A stretch of DNA of 64,000 nucleotides from the NCBI RefSeq assembly GCF_022761115.1, contig NZ_JAKWJS010000001.1:310001-374000 (forward strand), given 5' to 3'. How positions within the stretch are numbered: the first letter of the stretch is position 1; the number at the start of each line of letters is the position of its first letter. Position numbers and translations under genes: made by a program. The notes below the pieces were generated by a model. It did not search any database and was not told where the DNA came from. It saw only the letters and a program-made list of their open reading frames with translations. This DNA comes from Dyella sp. RRB7. GTDB lineage: Bacteria; Pseudomonadota; Gammaproteobacteria; Xanthomonadales; Rhodanobacteraceae. This document shows, piece after piece, positions 1 through 9,140 of the stretch.

Positions 1-1
1 G

Positions 2-1459
2 GTGCTGGGCCTGCGCGGGGCGGCCAGCCACCCCTTCCTGGGCGACGCCATGGATGCTCCGGGCTACATGCATCGCCTGCTGGTGGACCAGAACTACACG
101 GCCGTTACCGCGGCCTGCCTGATGATACGCAAATCGGTGTATGAGCAGGTCGGCGGTCTCGACGAGACCGAACTCAAGCTGTCGCACAGCGACGTCGACC
201 TGTGCCTGAAAGTGCGCGCCGCCGGCTACCTCACGGTATGGACGCCCTATGCCCGCCTGATGCACGAGGATGGCGCCAGCCATCGCCAGCTGGATAAGAC
301 ACAGCTCGCCGACCAGATGAAGCGCTTCGAAGACGACCAGCGTGTGATGTACCGCAAGTGGCTGCCCGTGCTGGCGCGCGACCCCGCCTATAACCGCAAC
401 CTGAGCCTGGAGGGCAACGGCTACGGCTTGCAGCAGACCCGGCATCTTGCCTGGGAACCGTTCGAGCAAGCGCTGCTGCCGCGCTTTTTCTGCGTCGCGG
501 CGGATGAATTCGGCTGCGGGCATTACCGCATCAGGCAGCCGTTCCAGGCGATGCAGCGTCAAGGCCTCGCCGAAGGTTCGCTCGCCCTGCTGCATCTCAA
601 CCCGGTGGCGATGGAGCAGTTCGCACCCACATCGATCGTGCTGCAACGCCAGATCACCCAAAACCAGCTGAAGTTCATGCGCAACTATCGCGAGTTCAGT
701 TCGGCCTTCAAGGTCTACGAACTCGACGACTACCTGCCCAAACTGCCATTGAAGAACCATCACAAGGGCGAGATGCCCAAGGACGTGCTGAAGTCGCTGC
801 GCAAGGCGCTGACCCTGGTCGACCGCTTCGTCGTTTCCACCGCGCCGCTGGCCGAGCAGTTCGTCGGCATGCATGACGATATCCGGGTGGTCCACAACCG
901 TTTGCCCGTCCATTGGTGGCGCGATCTCAGCGCCGTGCGCCGCCGCGGCCCCAAGCCACGCGTGGGCTGGGGTGGCGGATCGAGTCACCGTGGCGACCTG
1001 GAAGTGGTCGCGGACGTGGTGCGCGAACTGGCCGGCGAAGTCGACTGGGTGTTCTTCGGCCTATGCCCGCCGAAACTGCGCCCCTACATCAGCGAGTTCC
1101 ACGAGGGCGTGGCCATCTCACAGTATCCGGCCAAGCTGGCCTCGATGGACCTGGACCTGGCCATCGCGCCGCTGGAAGACCATGTCTTCAACAGCTGCAA
1201 GAGCAACCTGCGCCTGCTGGAATACGGCGCGTGCGGCTTTCCCGTGGTGTGCAGCGACATCGAATGCTATCGCGGCGACCTCCCGGTGACCCGCGTGCGC
1301 AACCGCTACAAGGACTGGGTCGATGCCATCCGCATGCACCTGGCCGACATGGATGCCTGTGCCCGCATGGGCGACGCACTGCGCGACGCGGTGCGGCGCG
1401 ACTGGATGCTGGAAGGCGAGCACCTGGTGAACTGGCGCAAGGCCTGGCTGCCGGACTGA
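2..1459 (+). CDS. Two-domain glycosyltransferase, 5' partial (putative flagellin glycosylation)
   Basis: The open frame runs in from the left edge, so the true start is outside the window; 485 residues are visible. Residues about 35-95 look like the end of a GT2-type glycosyltransferase domain (DVDLCLKVRAAGY motif at 64-76, followed by a His-Glu-Asp stretch). From about residue 161 to the end there is a second, GT4-like domain with a glycine-rich WGGGSSHRGD turn and the C-terminal EYGACGFPVVCSD motif typical of the nucleotide-sugar-binding lobe. It is cytoplasmic, with no signal or membrane segment. It converges on fliC across a shared hairpin; glycosyltransferases beside flagellin often modify flagellin, so that role is inferred from position only. 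The sugar and acceptor cannot be read from the sequence. Confidence 0.8.
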   Translation: MLGLRGAASHPFLGDAMDAPGYMHRLLVDQNYTAVTAACLMIRKSVYEQVGGLDETELKLSHSDVDLCLKVRAAGYLTVWTPYARLMHEDGASHRQLDKTQLADQMKRFEDDQRVMYRKWLPVLARDPAYNRNLSLEGNGYGLQQTRHLAWEPFEQALLPRFFCVAADEFGCGHYRIRQPFQAMQRQGLAEGSLALLHLNPVAMEQFAPTSIVLQRQITQNQLKFMRNYREFSSAFKVYELDDYLPKLPLKNHHKGEMPKDVLKSLRKALTLVDRFVVSTAPLAEQFVGMHDDIRVVHNRLPVHWWRDLSAVRRRGPKPRVGWGGGSSHRGDLEVVADVVRELAGEVDWVFFGLCPPKLRPYISEFHEGVAISQYPAKLASMDLDLAIAPLEDHVFNSCKSNLRLLEYGACGFPVVCSDIECYRGDLPVTRVRNRYKDWVDAIRMHLADMDACARMGDALRDAVRRDWMLEGEHLVNWRKAWLPD

Positions 1460-1480
1460 GTACACCACGCCTTCAACGAC

Positions 1481-1505
1481 AAACGCCGGCGCTAAGCCGG
1501 CGTTT
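1481..1505. terminator. Bidirectional hairpin between glycosyltransferase and fliC
   Basis: Perfect 10-bp stem (AAACGCCGGC / GCCGGCGTTT) with a GCTAA loop lies between the converging glycosyltransferase and fliC genes. The A/T ends of the stem give a short U run in both directions, so it can serve as a terminator for both. Confidence 0.75.
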
Positions 1506-1551
1506 GCTTCCATCGACCGGGCCACGACCTGCGCGGCCCGGAGATACGACG

Positions 1552-2964
1552 TTACTGCAACAGCTTCAGCACCTGCTGCGGATTGGAGTTGGCCTGGGCC
1601 AGCACCGAGATGCCCGCCTGCTGGAGCACCTGCGCCTTGCTCAGCGACGCCGTCTCCGAGGCAAAGTCCGCGTCCTGGATGGTCGACTGCGAGGATTGCA
1701 GGTTGGTGGTCTGCGCCTGCACCGTGGAGATGGTGGACTGGAAGCGGTTCTGCACCGCGCCCAGCTGCGCCGAGAAGTTGCTCACCGTGGTCAACGCGAC
1801 GTCGATGCGCGAGATCAGGTCGTTGGCCGAGTCCACCGTCAGCACGCTGCCGTTGGCCAGCGATCCGGCGGTACCGGCCGAATCGCCCGACTTGTACGCC
1901 TGGCCGCTGTTGCCATCGATGGCGTTGCCCGTGATCACCGAGCCCGCGCTGTCGGTGATGCTCAGTGCACCACTGGAGTAGAAATTGACCCCCGTGCCCG
2001 CCGCATTCACGGCGGCGCCGACACCGGCGATGCCGGCCGCGTTGATGGCATCGGACAGGTCCTGCAGGCTGGTGACGCCGGTCAGCTTGACGTCCTGGCC
2101 ATTGATGGTGAGGGTTTGACCCGACAGGTCGCCCACCGCGGTCTGCGCGTTCGGCACCACCCCGGTCGTGCTATCGGGGGTCCCCAGCGTGGTCGCATCG
2201 TCGCCGCCCAGCGTGACGCTGCTGTCGAGTACCAGCTGGCCGGATGCATTCACGGTGGCCAACGGCGTGCTGCCCCCTGCCGCGTTGTTGATGGCAGCCG
2301 CCAGGCCGCTGACGCTGTGGTAGGTGCCGGCGGCCACGTTCACCGCGGCGCCGCTGCCGACCGCCACGGTCAGGCCGCCGGTGCTGCCCGAGGCCACGCT
2401 CAGGCCGGCAAACGTGCTGGCGATCGAGCCGGTATTCACTTCCGCCACCTGGCCGATCTTGCTGGCCTTGACGTTGGTTTCGAGGCTGACGCTGATGGTC
2501 TGGCCCACGTTCGCGCCGATCTGGAAGCTCTTGGTCTTCATCGAGCCGTCCAGCACGTTCGAACCGTTGAACGTGGTCTGGTTGGCGATGCGGGTGATTT
2601 CCTGCAGGCGCTGCTGCACTTCCTGGTTGATCGAGGCGCGATCGGCATCGGTATAGGTGCCGTTGGCCGACTGCACCGCCAGGTCACGGATCGCCTGCAG
2701 GTTGGCGGTCACCTGGTCCAGCGCCGAACCGGCGGTCTGGGCCAGGTTGATCGCATCCGAGGCGTTGGCGCTGGCCTGGCGCAGGCCGCCGACCTGGGTG
2801 TTGTACTGCTGCGAGATCGCAAAGCCGGCGGCGTTGTCGGCCGCGCTGTTGATCTTCAGGCCGGAGGACAGGCGTTGGGTGGCCTGGGCCAGCGCGCTCT
2901 GCGACTTGCTCAGGTTGTTCTGCGTCTGCAGCGACGAGATATTGGTGTTGATGACGAGAGACAT
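1552..2964 (-). CDS. fliC: Flagellin
   Basis: Encodes 470-residue flagellin, the filament subunit exported by the flagellar type III system. The N-terminal D0/D1 helices (start MSLVINTNISSLQTQNNL, then LSSGLKINSAADNAAGFAIS) and the C-terminal D1/D0 helices (from about residue 385, ending QANSNPQQVLKLLQ) are canonical. The central 180-380 region is variable, rich in Ser, Thr, Gly and Ala, and longer than in minimal flagellins, consistent with surface-exposed D2/D3 material that could be glycosylated. AGGAG lies 6 nt before the ATG. It is read alone, after flgL, from a sigma-28-like promoter in the 174-bp gap. No fliD is visible because the window ends beyond the neighbouring glycosyltransferase. 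Confidence 0.98.
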   Translation of the reverse strand: MSLVINTNISSLQTQNNLSKSQSALAQATQRLSSGLKINSAADNAAGFAISQQYNTQVGGLRQASANASDAINLAQTAGSALDQVTANLQAIRDLAVQSANGTYTDADRASINQEVQQRLQEITRIANQTTFNGSNVLDGSMKTKSFQIGANVGQTISVSLETNVKASKIGQVAEVNTGSIASTFAGLSVASGSTGGLTVAVGSGAAVNVAAGTYHSVSGLAAAINNAAGGSTPLATVNASGQLVLDSSVTLGGDDATTLGTPDSTTGVVPNAQTAVGDLSGQTLTINGQDVKLTGVTSLQDLSDAINAAGIAGVGAAVNAAGTGVNFYSSGALSITDSAGSVITGNAIDGNSGQAYKSGDSAGTAGSLANGSVLTVDSANDLISRIDVALTTVSNFSAQLGAVQNRFQSTISTVQAQTTNLQSSQSTIQDADFASETASLSKAQVLQQAGISVLAQANSNPQQVLKLLQ

Positions 2965-3053
2965 GGATGACTCCTAAAAGACCGTTACCGGCGAATGGGC
3001 TGGATTCCTACCGGCGGCACGATTCCATGAAGGTGCGCCCGCCTCAGTAAGAT

Positions 3054-3080
3054 CTTTCGGCCTAATTCGCAAGTTCTTGA
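3054..3080 (-). promoter_or_regulatory. Sigma-28 (FliA)-type promoter of fliC
   Basis: On the minus strand TCAAGAAC, an 11-nt spacer and GCCGAAAG match the enteric FliA consensus TAAAGTTT-N11-GCCGATAA at 4/8 and 6/8 positions with the exact spacing. It lies about 90 nt before the fliC ATG. The same TCAAG-N14-GCCGA core precedes cheV and the chemoreceptor gene. Confidence 0.7.
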
Positions 3081-3138
3081 GTCTTTGTCTCTCGCTGGGT
3101 GCTTTGCTCCGTCTCGTATGGCTCCAGCCCGCGCCCGC

Positions 3139-4362
3139 TTACTTCAGGTAATCGAACAGGCTCATCGACTTCACCTGCGCAAATAATTGCTGCGATGCCT
3201 GCAGCGCCGTCTGCTGCAGCGACAGGTTGCTGATGGCAGTGTACGCATCCACGTTCTGCACATCGGACAGCGCCGTCTGGTAGGTGACGTTGAGGTCCGA
3301 ATACGTGCTCGACTGCTGCTGCAAGGTATCCAGGCGCCCGCCCACGGCCACCTGCACGTTGCTGATCGAGTTCTGGGTCTGGTCCAGCGACTCGACCTGG
3401 CGGTTGAGCGCATTGGTGATCTGGGTGCTCGAACCACCGCTCTGCAGCGCATTGATCATATTGGTCAAGGTGCTGAAGATGTCCTGCGTGCCGCCCGCCT
3501 GCACCGATACGGTGTCGCCGGCCGACGGCGTGCCATCCATGCTGATGGACATGCCGTTGAAGCTGATGCTGCCGTCATCGGTATAGGTGCCAGTCACCGG
3601 ATTACCGCTGCTGTCCAGCACCGCGGCGCCATTGGCGTTGGTGGCGCTCCAGCTACCGCCGGCACCGAAGGTAATGGTGTAGCCGCCGCCGCTGCTGGCA
3701 ACGCTGCTGTTCCACGCAGACAAGTCGCTGACACTGTTCGCGCCCACCACCAGCGTACCGGTGTTGGACGAGCCGGCGCTGGCCTGGAAGGTGCCGTTGC
3801 CGGTCGGGATGTTCATGAACAGGCCGGCGCCCGAATCATTGGTGGCTATCTGCAGGCCCGAGCCCACCGACGTGTGCTGCTGCTGGCCGTTGCCCTGGTA
3901 GGTCACCGTACCGTTGGCCCCCACCTGGAACGGCGTAGCGCTGCTGGTACCGGCGAACAGCGCGTTGCCGTTGGCATCGGTGCCATTGGCCAGCTGCACC
4001 ACCTGCTGGCGGATCTGGCTGATCTGGCTGGCGATGCTGTTGAGGTCGCTGTTGGACATGGTGCCGTTGATCGCCTGCAGCGCCAGCGTGCGCGCCGTGG
4101 TCAGCACGGTATTGATGGAACTCAACGTGCTCGACTCGGCGTTGAGGCTGGTCGTCGCGTTGTTGATGTTGCTGGTGTACTGCGTGTTCGCCGCAATGAC
4201 GTGGTTCAACGACACCACCTGCCCCGCACCCGCCGGATCGTCCGAGGCCACGTTGATGCGCTGCCCGCTGGACACCTGGTTTTCGGTGATGGACAGCGCG
4301 CTCTGCTGGGCGAGCATGTTGTTGACCGACTGCTGGTACATCCAGCTGGTGGAAAGGCGCAT
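3139..4362 (-). CDS. flgL: Flagellar hook-filament junction protein FlgL
   Basis: 407-residue hook-associated protein 3, which joins the hook (through FlgK) to the filament. The N-terminus (MRLSTSWMYQQSVNNMLAQQ) and helices with ENQVSSGQRINVASDDPAGA resemble flagellin D0/D1, and the C-terminus (LQQTALQASQQLFAQVKSMS, then LFDYL) is typical of FlgL. The middle is a Gly/Ser/Thr-rich beta region. It follows flgK by 11 nt; AGGAATA overlapping the flgK stop is the ribosome site. It is the last gene of the flgB-L run, followed by the fliC promoter region. Confidence 0.97.
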   Translation of the reverse strand: MRLSTSWMYQQSVNNMLAQQSALSITENQVSSGQRINVASDDPAGAGQVVSLNHVIAANTQYTSNINNATTSLNAESSTLSSINTVLTTARTLALQAINGTMSNSDLNSIASQISQIRQQVVQLANGTDANGNALFAGTSSATPFQVGANGTVTYQGNGQQQHTSVGSGLQIATNDSGAGLFMNIPTGNGTFQASAGSSNTGTLVVGANSVSDLSAWNSSVASSGGGYTITFGAGGSWSATNANGAAVLDSSGNPVTGTYTDDGSISFNGMSISMDGTPSAGDTVSVQAGGTQDIFSTLTNMINALQSGGSSTQITNALNRQVESLDQTQNSISNVQVAVGGRLDTLQQQSSTYSDLNVTYQTALSDVQNVDAYTAISNLSLQQTALQASQQLFAQVKSMSLFDYLK

Positions 4363-4373
4363 GGCGTTTATTC

Positions 4374-6251
4374 CTAGGTGGTCTGCAGCGCGGTAATCAG
4401 GCTGGCGAAAATGGTTTGAGATGCGGAGATGACCTGCGCCGACGCCTGGTAGGCCTGCTGGTACTGCACCAGGCTGGCCGCTTCCTGATCGAGGTTCACG
4501 CCGGAGACGCTCTGCTGCGAAGACACCGCCTGGTTGTACAGGCTCGTCTGCGTGGTCAGGTTGGTCTGCGCCTGGCTACCCACGGTGCCGATCTGCGTGG
4601 TCAGCTGGCCATACGCGGCAACCACCGAGCTGCTGCCACCATTGAGCACGCCGACATCGGCCAGCCCCGCCATGGCCAGCGCGTTGCTGGTGTCGTTGAG
4701 GCCATTGCTGTTGGCGCCGATGCTGAAGCTGTCCTTGGCCGCCGGCGTGCCCGAGGGCGTGACGCTCCAGCCATTCGCGCTGATGGTCTGCCCGGGGGCA
4801 TAGCTGCCGCTGGCCAGCACATTGCCGGAGCTGTCGGTGACCTGATAGCTGTTGGCCGAAGGAAAGCTCAGCGTGGCAGAGCTCAGCAGCGCGGGGTTGG
4901 ACGCGTTCTGCACGGTCACCGAGCCGATGCTGCCGGTGCCGGTGTTGCCGCTGGTGGGAGTGGCCACCAGCGCAGCCGCCGCGGCAATGCCATTGGGATC
5001 GGTCATCACCACGCTGAGCCCGGTGGCGGCCTGCGCGGTCGGCTGGATCTCGAAACTGTCGCCCGCCTTCGCCGAGCCGGACACGCTGAAGGTCAACCCG
5101 CCCGCCGACAGCGTGCCATCGGGATTGCTGGTAAGCGCCACGCTCTGCCCGCTGGTGGTCTGCATCTGCCAGGCGCTGCCGTTGTAGCTCAGCACATAGT
5201 TGGACGTGCCCAGCTGCGACACATCGCTGATGCTGGCCGACACGCTGGCGCTGCCCTGGTTGGCGCTGCTGGGCAGCACCACCGGCGACGGTACGCTGAA
5301 CATGGCGCCGCCTTGCGCGCCACTGAGATTCAGGCCCTTGGCCTGCTGGGCGTTCACGCTGCTCGACAAGGCGACCGCGGCGTTGCCCAGCTGGTTCTGC
5401 ACGTTGTCCAGCACGCTGCTGCGGTAATTGAGCAGCGCGCCAAGGCTGCCGCCGCTCAACTTGCTGCTGACGTCGGTGCCGGTACTGTCGAACACATCGG
5501 TACGGGTGGGGTCGTAGGCGTTGTTGCCGGAGGAGAGCGCATACGAGTTGCCGCCATTGACCAGCGCCTGTCCGTTGGCGGCGTACACGCTGATGCTGCC
5601 ATCGGGCTGGGTCGAGGTGGATACGCCCAGATAGCCCGAAAGGGTCTGCACCAGCGCATCGCGCTGGTCGAGCAGGTCATTCGGGGCGGTGCTGCCGGCC
5701 TGGCTGATCTGGGTATTGAGCGCCGCGATGCTGCTGGCCGTGCTGTTGATGCTGTTGACTGTCGTGCTGATCTGGCCGTTGATCTGGCTTTGCTGCAGGC
5801 TCAGCTGCTGCCCCAGGGTATTGAATACCGTGGCCAGCGAGCTGGCGCTGCCCAGCGCCGCCTGGCGGCTGGATGTCACGCCCGGCGTGTTGGCCAGCGT
5901 GCTGAAGGAGCCGTAGAAGCTGTCCAGCGCATTCTGCAGATTGCCGCTGGCGCTCAGCGCGCTGTTCAGCGTGGTGGCGAGGTCATTGGTGGTGGTCGCG
6001 CCCTGCATGCTGGAATTGCTGCTCCACACCGCACTGGTGAGGAAGGCGCTGTAGGCGCGCTGCACCGCCGTCACATTGACGCCGCTGCCGATGGTGTACA
6101 GCCCGTTGGAGGACGAGATGTTCTCGCTCTGCACCACCGTCTGCCGGCTGTAGCCGGGCGTACTGGCATTGCTGATGTTGTTGCCGACGGTGTTGAGCGC
6201 CACCTGAGCGGCATTCAGCCCCGACACGCCAATACTGAGAAGGTTAGACAT
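4374..6251 (-). CDS. flgK: Flagellar hook-associated protein FlgK
   Basis: 625-residue hook-associated protein 1. The N-terminus carries the rod/hook/HAP signature (GVSGLNAAQVALNTVGNNIS, then NASTPGYSRQ) and the C-terminus the partner helix (SGVNLDQEAASLVQYQQAYQ, then ASAQVISASQ). The long Ser/Ala/Gly-rich middle (about 170-540) is the variable part. It lies 18 nt after flgJ with an AGGAATG ribosome site and is followed directly by flgL. Length is usual for gammaproteobacterial FlgK (540-650). Confidence 0.97.
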   Translation of the reverse strand: MSNLLSIGVSGLNAAQVALNTVGNNISNASTPGYSRQTVVQSENISSSNGLYTIGSGVNVTAVQRAYSAFLTSAVWSSNSSMQGATTTNDLATTLNSALSASGNLQNALDSFYGSFSTLANTPGVTSSRQAALGSASSLATVFNTLGQQLSLQQSQINGQISTTVNSINSTASSIAALNTQISQAGSTAPNDLLDQRDALVQTLSGYLGVSTSTQPDGSISVYAANGQALVNGGNSYALSSGNNAYDPTRTDVFDSTGTDVSSKLSGGSLGALLNYRSSVLDNVQNQLGNAAVALSSSVNAQQAKGLNLSGAQGGAMFSVPSPVVLPSSANQGSASVSASISDVSQLGTSNYVLSYNGSAWQMQTTSGQSVALTSNPDGTLSAGGLTFSVSGSAKAGDSFEIQPTAQAATGLSVVMTDPNGIAAAAALVATPTSGNTGTGSIGSVTVQNASNPALLSSATLSFPSANSYQVTDSSGNVLASGSYAPGQTISANGWSVTPSGTPAAKDSFSIGANSNGLNDTSNALAMAGLADVGVLNGGSSSVVAAYGQLTTQIGTVGSQAQTNLTTQTSLYNQAVSSQQSVSGVNLDQEAASLVQYQQAYQASAQVISASQTIFASLITALQTT

Positions 6252-6269
6252 GAGTCATTCCTGGACACA

Positions 6270-7214
6270 TCACTCGGAGGGATTCGGCGTGTTGGCGACT
6301 TTCTTGAGCGCCGCGAGCGCATCACGCATCGCGGGACTGTTGGCGATGGCGGCAAGTTTCTGCGCATAGGCCGGGTCGGTGGCGTAGCCGCCGTTCACCA
6401 GCCCGCGCGCGAAACCAAGCACGTCCTCGCCGTGATTGAGGGCGCCGGCATAACGCGGGTTCTCCGCGATGAGCTGCGCGTAGTCGGCGAAAGACTCCGC
6501 CGGATTGCTGTAGGCCCGGAACTGGGCGCGCTTGCGCACCGCCACGCCATCCTCGAATTCCACCGTAGGCACGCTCACGCTCTCGCCGCCCCAACTGCTG
6601 CCGGCCTTCATGCCGAACAGGTTGTTGCTGCTGTTGCCGTTGGCGCGGGCAGGCATGTGCTGGCCCCACTGGGTTTCCAGCGCCGCCTGGGCCAATACCG
6701 CGCGCACCGACACGCCCAGCTTCTCGGCCGCCTTCTGCGCATGGGGCGCCAGCTGGCGCACGAAATCCTGCGCGTCCTGCGGCAGCCATTTCATCGCCTC
6801 GCTGCCCACCGCGCGCGCGGCCCCCGCCACCGAACGCAGGCGCTGGCGCCAGTCGTCATCCACCGAGGCCAGCGTGCCCTTGTCCACGCCGTTGCCATCC
6901 GCCGAGCCGCCGAGCTGGCGCGTCAGCATCTGCGCGATGCCCAGGCCATTGCCATGCTGCGACAGTTCGATGGAGAGCTGCTGGTCGAACATGTCGCGCC
7001 AGGCGTCGCCGCCCTGGCTGTCGAACAGCCCGTCGCCCTCGCTGGCATCGCGCATCGACTTGAGCATCATCTGGGTAAAGATCGATTCGAACTGCTTGGC
7101 CACCACCGGCAGCGCGGACTTGGCGTCGCTCTGTGCGCTCTGCCGCAGCGCGGCGAACCCGGACAGATCGGTCCAGGTGCTCACGCTCTTCATGGCATCG
7201 CCAGGCATCGCCAT
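6270..7214 (-). CDS. flgJ: Flagellar rod-cap protein / peptidoglycan hydrolase FlgJ
   Basis: 314-residue, two-domain FlgJ. Residues about 30-105 form the rod-binding domain (AKQFESIFTQMMLKSMRDAS); residues about 150-310 form a GH73-type muramidase with the catalytic Glu180 in AQAALETQWGQHMP and the downstream NNLFGMKAG and FADYAQLIAENPRY motifs. It caps the growing rod and opens the peptidoglycan layer in the periplasm. Its ATG overlaps the flgI stop, so translation is probably coupled. The usual dual-domain form of gamma- and betaproteobacteria. Confidence 0.97.
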   Translation of the reverse strand: MAMPGDAMKSVSTWTDLSGFAALRQSAQSDAKSALPVVAKQFESIFTQMMLKSMRDASEGDGLFDSQGGDAWRDMFDQQLSIELSQHGNGLGIAQMLTRQLGGSADGNGVDKGTLASVDDDWRQRLRSVAGAARAVGSEAMKWLPQDAQDFVRQLAPHAQKAAEKLGVSVRAVLAQAALETQWGQHMPARANGNSSNNLFGMKAGSSWGGESVSVPTVEFEDGVAVRKRAQFRAYSNPAESFADYAQLIAENPRYAGALNHGEDVLGFARGLVNGGYATDPAYAQKLAAIANSPAMRDALAALKKVANTPNPSE

Positions 7215-8449
7215 CAGATCACCACCAGTTCCGCATGCAGGGCACCGGCCTGCTTCAGGGCCTGCAGGATCGAGATGAGATCGCTTGGCGAGGCGCCCAC
7301 CTGGTTCACCGCGCGCACGATGGTGTCCAGATTGGTGCCCGGGCCAAACTTGAACATGTGGCCGCCGTCTTCGCTGACCTGCACGTCGCTGTTGGGCACC
7401 ACCACGGTCTGGCCACCCTTGCTGAACGGCCCCGGCTGGCTCACCTGCGGCTGCTCGCTGATGGTGACCTGGATGGAACCGTGCGCCACCGCCGCCGGGG
7501 TCACGCGAACCTCGGAACCGATCACCACGGTACCGGTGCGCGAGTTGACCACTACGCGGGCCGGCGCATCACCGGGCGTCACCTCGATGCCCTGGATCGC
7601 ACCCAGCCACGCCACGCGCTGGCTCGGATCGACCGGACCGCGCACGCTTACCGAACCGCCATCGATCGCACTGGCGGTGCCGGCACCATAAGTACGGTTG
7701 ACCGCCTCGGCGATGTGCGCGGCGGTGGTGAAATCGGGCGTATTGAGGTTGAGCACCAGGTCGCCACCGTTGGCGCCGAACGACGAGGCGACGCTGCGCT
7801 CCACCGTCGCGCCATTGGGCACGCGGCCGCTGGCCGAGATATTCACCTGCACGCTGGAACCGCTCTTGCCCTGCGCGCTGACACCGCCCACCACCACACT
7901 GCCCTGCGCCATGGCGTAGACGTTGCCGTCCGCACCGCGCAAAGGCGTCATCAGCAATTCGCCGCCACGGATGCTCTTGGCATTGCCGATCGACGCCACC
8001 GTGATGTCGATGACCTGGCCCGGCTTGGCGAACGGCGGCAACTGCGCCGTCACCGTCACCGCCGCGGCATTCTTCAACTGCGGGCGCGCGCTGGCCGGCA
8101 CGGTGATGCCGAACTGCACCAGCATGTTTTCCAGGCTCTGCGTGGTGAACGGCGTCTGCGTGGTCTGGTCGCCGCTGCCATCCAGGCCTACCACCAGGCC
8201 GTAGCCGATCAGCTGGTTGCTGCGCACGCCGGCCACCTGGGCCAGGTCGCGGATCTTGTCGGCGTGGGCCGGATGGGTGATGGCGAACAAAGCGAATAGT
8301 GCGGAAGCAACAGCCCAACCCCTCCCTCGCCTGCCTGCAGGGGAGGGAGCAGTGCGGGGCTCGGCCCCTCCCTCCGCTGGCAGGGGGAGGCTGGAAGGGG
8401 GTAGCTCCACCCCAGCGCATGACATCAAACGTGCGATGAGCCCGTTCAT
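7214..8449 (-). CDS. flgI: Flagellar P-ring protein FlgI with an expanded signal peptide
   Basis: 411-residue P-ring subunit, exported by Sec and assembled around the rod in the peptidoglycan layer. The mature part ([20 protein letters not shown], then [13 protein letters not shown], to the C-terminal [20 protein letters not shown]) is fully canonical. The start at 8449 is chosen because its ATG shares an A with the flgH stop (TGATG). Between this start and the hydrophobic core ([12 protein letters not shown], cleavage after HPAHA at about residue 63) lie about 30 Pro/Ser/Gly/Arg-rich residues encoded by a palindromic repeat, making the leader roughly 40 residues longer than normal. Export may still work because RRGRG-hydrophobic core-AHA is intact. 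Confidence 0.96.
   Translation of the reverse strand: MNGLIARLMSCAGVELPPSSLPLPAEGGAEPRTAPSPAGRRGRGWAVASALFALFAITHPAHADKIRDLAQVAGVRSNQLIGYGLVVGLDGSGDQTTQTPFTTQSLENMLVQFGITVPASARPQLKNAAAVTVTAQLPPFAKPGQVIDITVASIGNAKSIRGGELLMTPLRGADGNVYAMAQGSVVVGGVSAQGKSGSSVQVNISASGRVPNGATVERSVASSFGANGGDLVLNLNTPDFTTAAHIAEAVNRTYGAGTASAIDGGSVSVRGPVDPSQRVAWLGAIQGIEVTPGDAPARVVVNSRTGTVVIGSEVRVTPAAVAHGSIQVTISEQPQVSQPGPFSKGGQTVVVPNSDVQVSEDGGHMFKFGPGTNLDTIVRAVNQVGASPSDLISILQALKQAGALHAELVVI
8318..8403. repeat. GC-rich palindromic repeat inserted in the flgI leader
   Basis: Two tandem imperfect hairpins built from CCCTCCC / GGGAGGG and CCTCC / GGAGG arms. Similar C-rich/G-rich palindromes lie between genes at 14069-14091, 19837-19856 and 36984-37006, but this copy is inside a reading frame. 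It contains no stop in the flgI frame. Confidence 0.75.
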
Positions 8450-9132
8450 CAGTAAGGCATCCACTTGGAGCTGAAGAAACGCGACAGCCAACCCTGCGTA
8501 TTCGCATCGGCCAGCGAGCCCTTGCCGGTGTAGCCAATCTGCGCGTCGGCCACGCGCGTGGACGGCACGCTGTTGTCCTGCAGGATGTCCTGGGGACGCA
8601 CGATGCCGGAAATGCGGATCAGCTCCTGCCCCTGGTTGATGGTGAGCATCTTCTCGCCACGCACCTGCAGGTTGCCGTTGGAAAGGCGCTGCGCCACGGT
8701 CACCGTGATCGAGCCGTTCAACTGGTTGCTCTGGCTGCTGTCGCCGCTGCCATCAAAGGCACGGTTGGCGTTGAGGTTGGTATCGGCGGTCTGCCCCGCC
8801 ACCTTCAACGTATGCCCCAGGATGCTCGGCGCCGAGACCGTGCTGGCGTCCTTCTTGCTCGTGCTGGTGCTCGCCGTCTTCGAGGCCTGCGTGCTCTCCA
8901 CCAGCGTGATGGTGAGGATGTCGCCCACGCGATGCGCGCGCGCATCGTTGAACAGTTCGATGCCCTGGTCGGCGTGGTAGATGGAGCCATCGGTCGGCGG
9001 CGCCGCGGTGGGCTCCACCGGCATGGTGGCCGCCCATTGCTGTTCGTCGTGCGCGGGCTGCGACATGCAGCCCGCCAGCGCGGCGAACGCGAGCGACACG
9101 GGGATTCGGGAAAGCAAGCGTAGGAACGACAT
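8449..9132 (-). CDS. flgH: Flagellar L-ring lipoprotein FlgH
   Basis: 227-residue L-ring subunit anchored in the outer membrane. A lipoprotein signal ends in LAGC with the lipidated Cys at residue 22. The family motifs [32 protein letters not shown], and [20 protein letters not shown] are present. The ATG at 9132 follows the flgG stop closely; a GTG four codons upstream overlapping that stop is an alternative. The stop overlaps the flgI start. Confidence 0.97.
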   Translation of the reverse strand: MSFLRLLSRIPVSLAFAALAGCMSQPAHDEQQWAATMPVEPTAAPPTDGSIYHADQGIELFNDARAHRVGDILTITLVESTQASKTASTSTSKKDASTVSAPSILGHTLKVAGQTADTNLNANRAFDGSGDSSQSNQLNGSITVTVAQRLSNGNLQVRGEKMLTINQGQELIRISGIVRPQDILQDNSVPSTRVADAQIGYTGKGSLADANTQGWLSRFFSSKWMPY

Positions 9133-9140
9133 GGGCGTGC

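Noticed and set aside
913..2970. 685-codon plus-strand frame over the glycosyltransferase end and fliC
   Set aside because: Antisense to a canonical flagellin; Arg/Gly/Ala/His-rich composition typical of a GC-rich shadow frame.
4416..7691. 1091-codon plus-strand frame over flgK, flgJ and part of flgI
   Set aside because: Shadow of well-supported genes on the other strand, low-complexity His/Arg/Ala/Gly composition.
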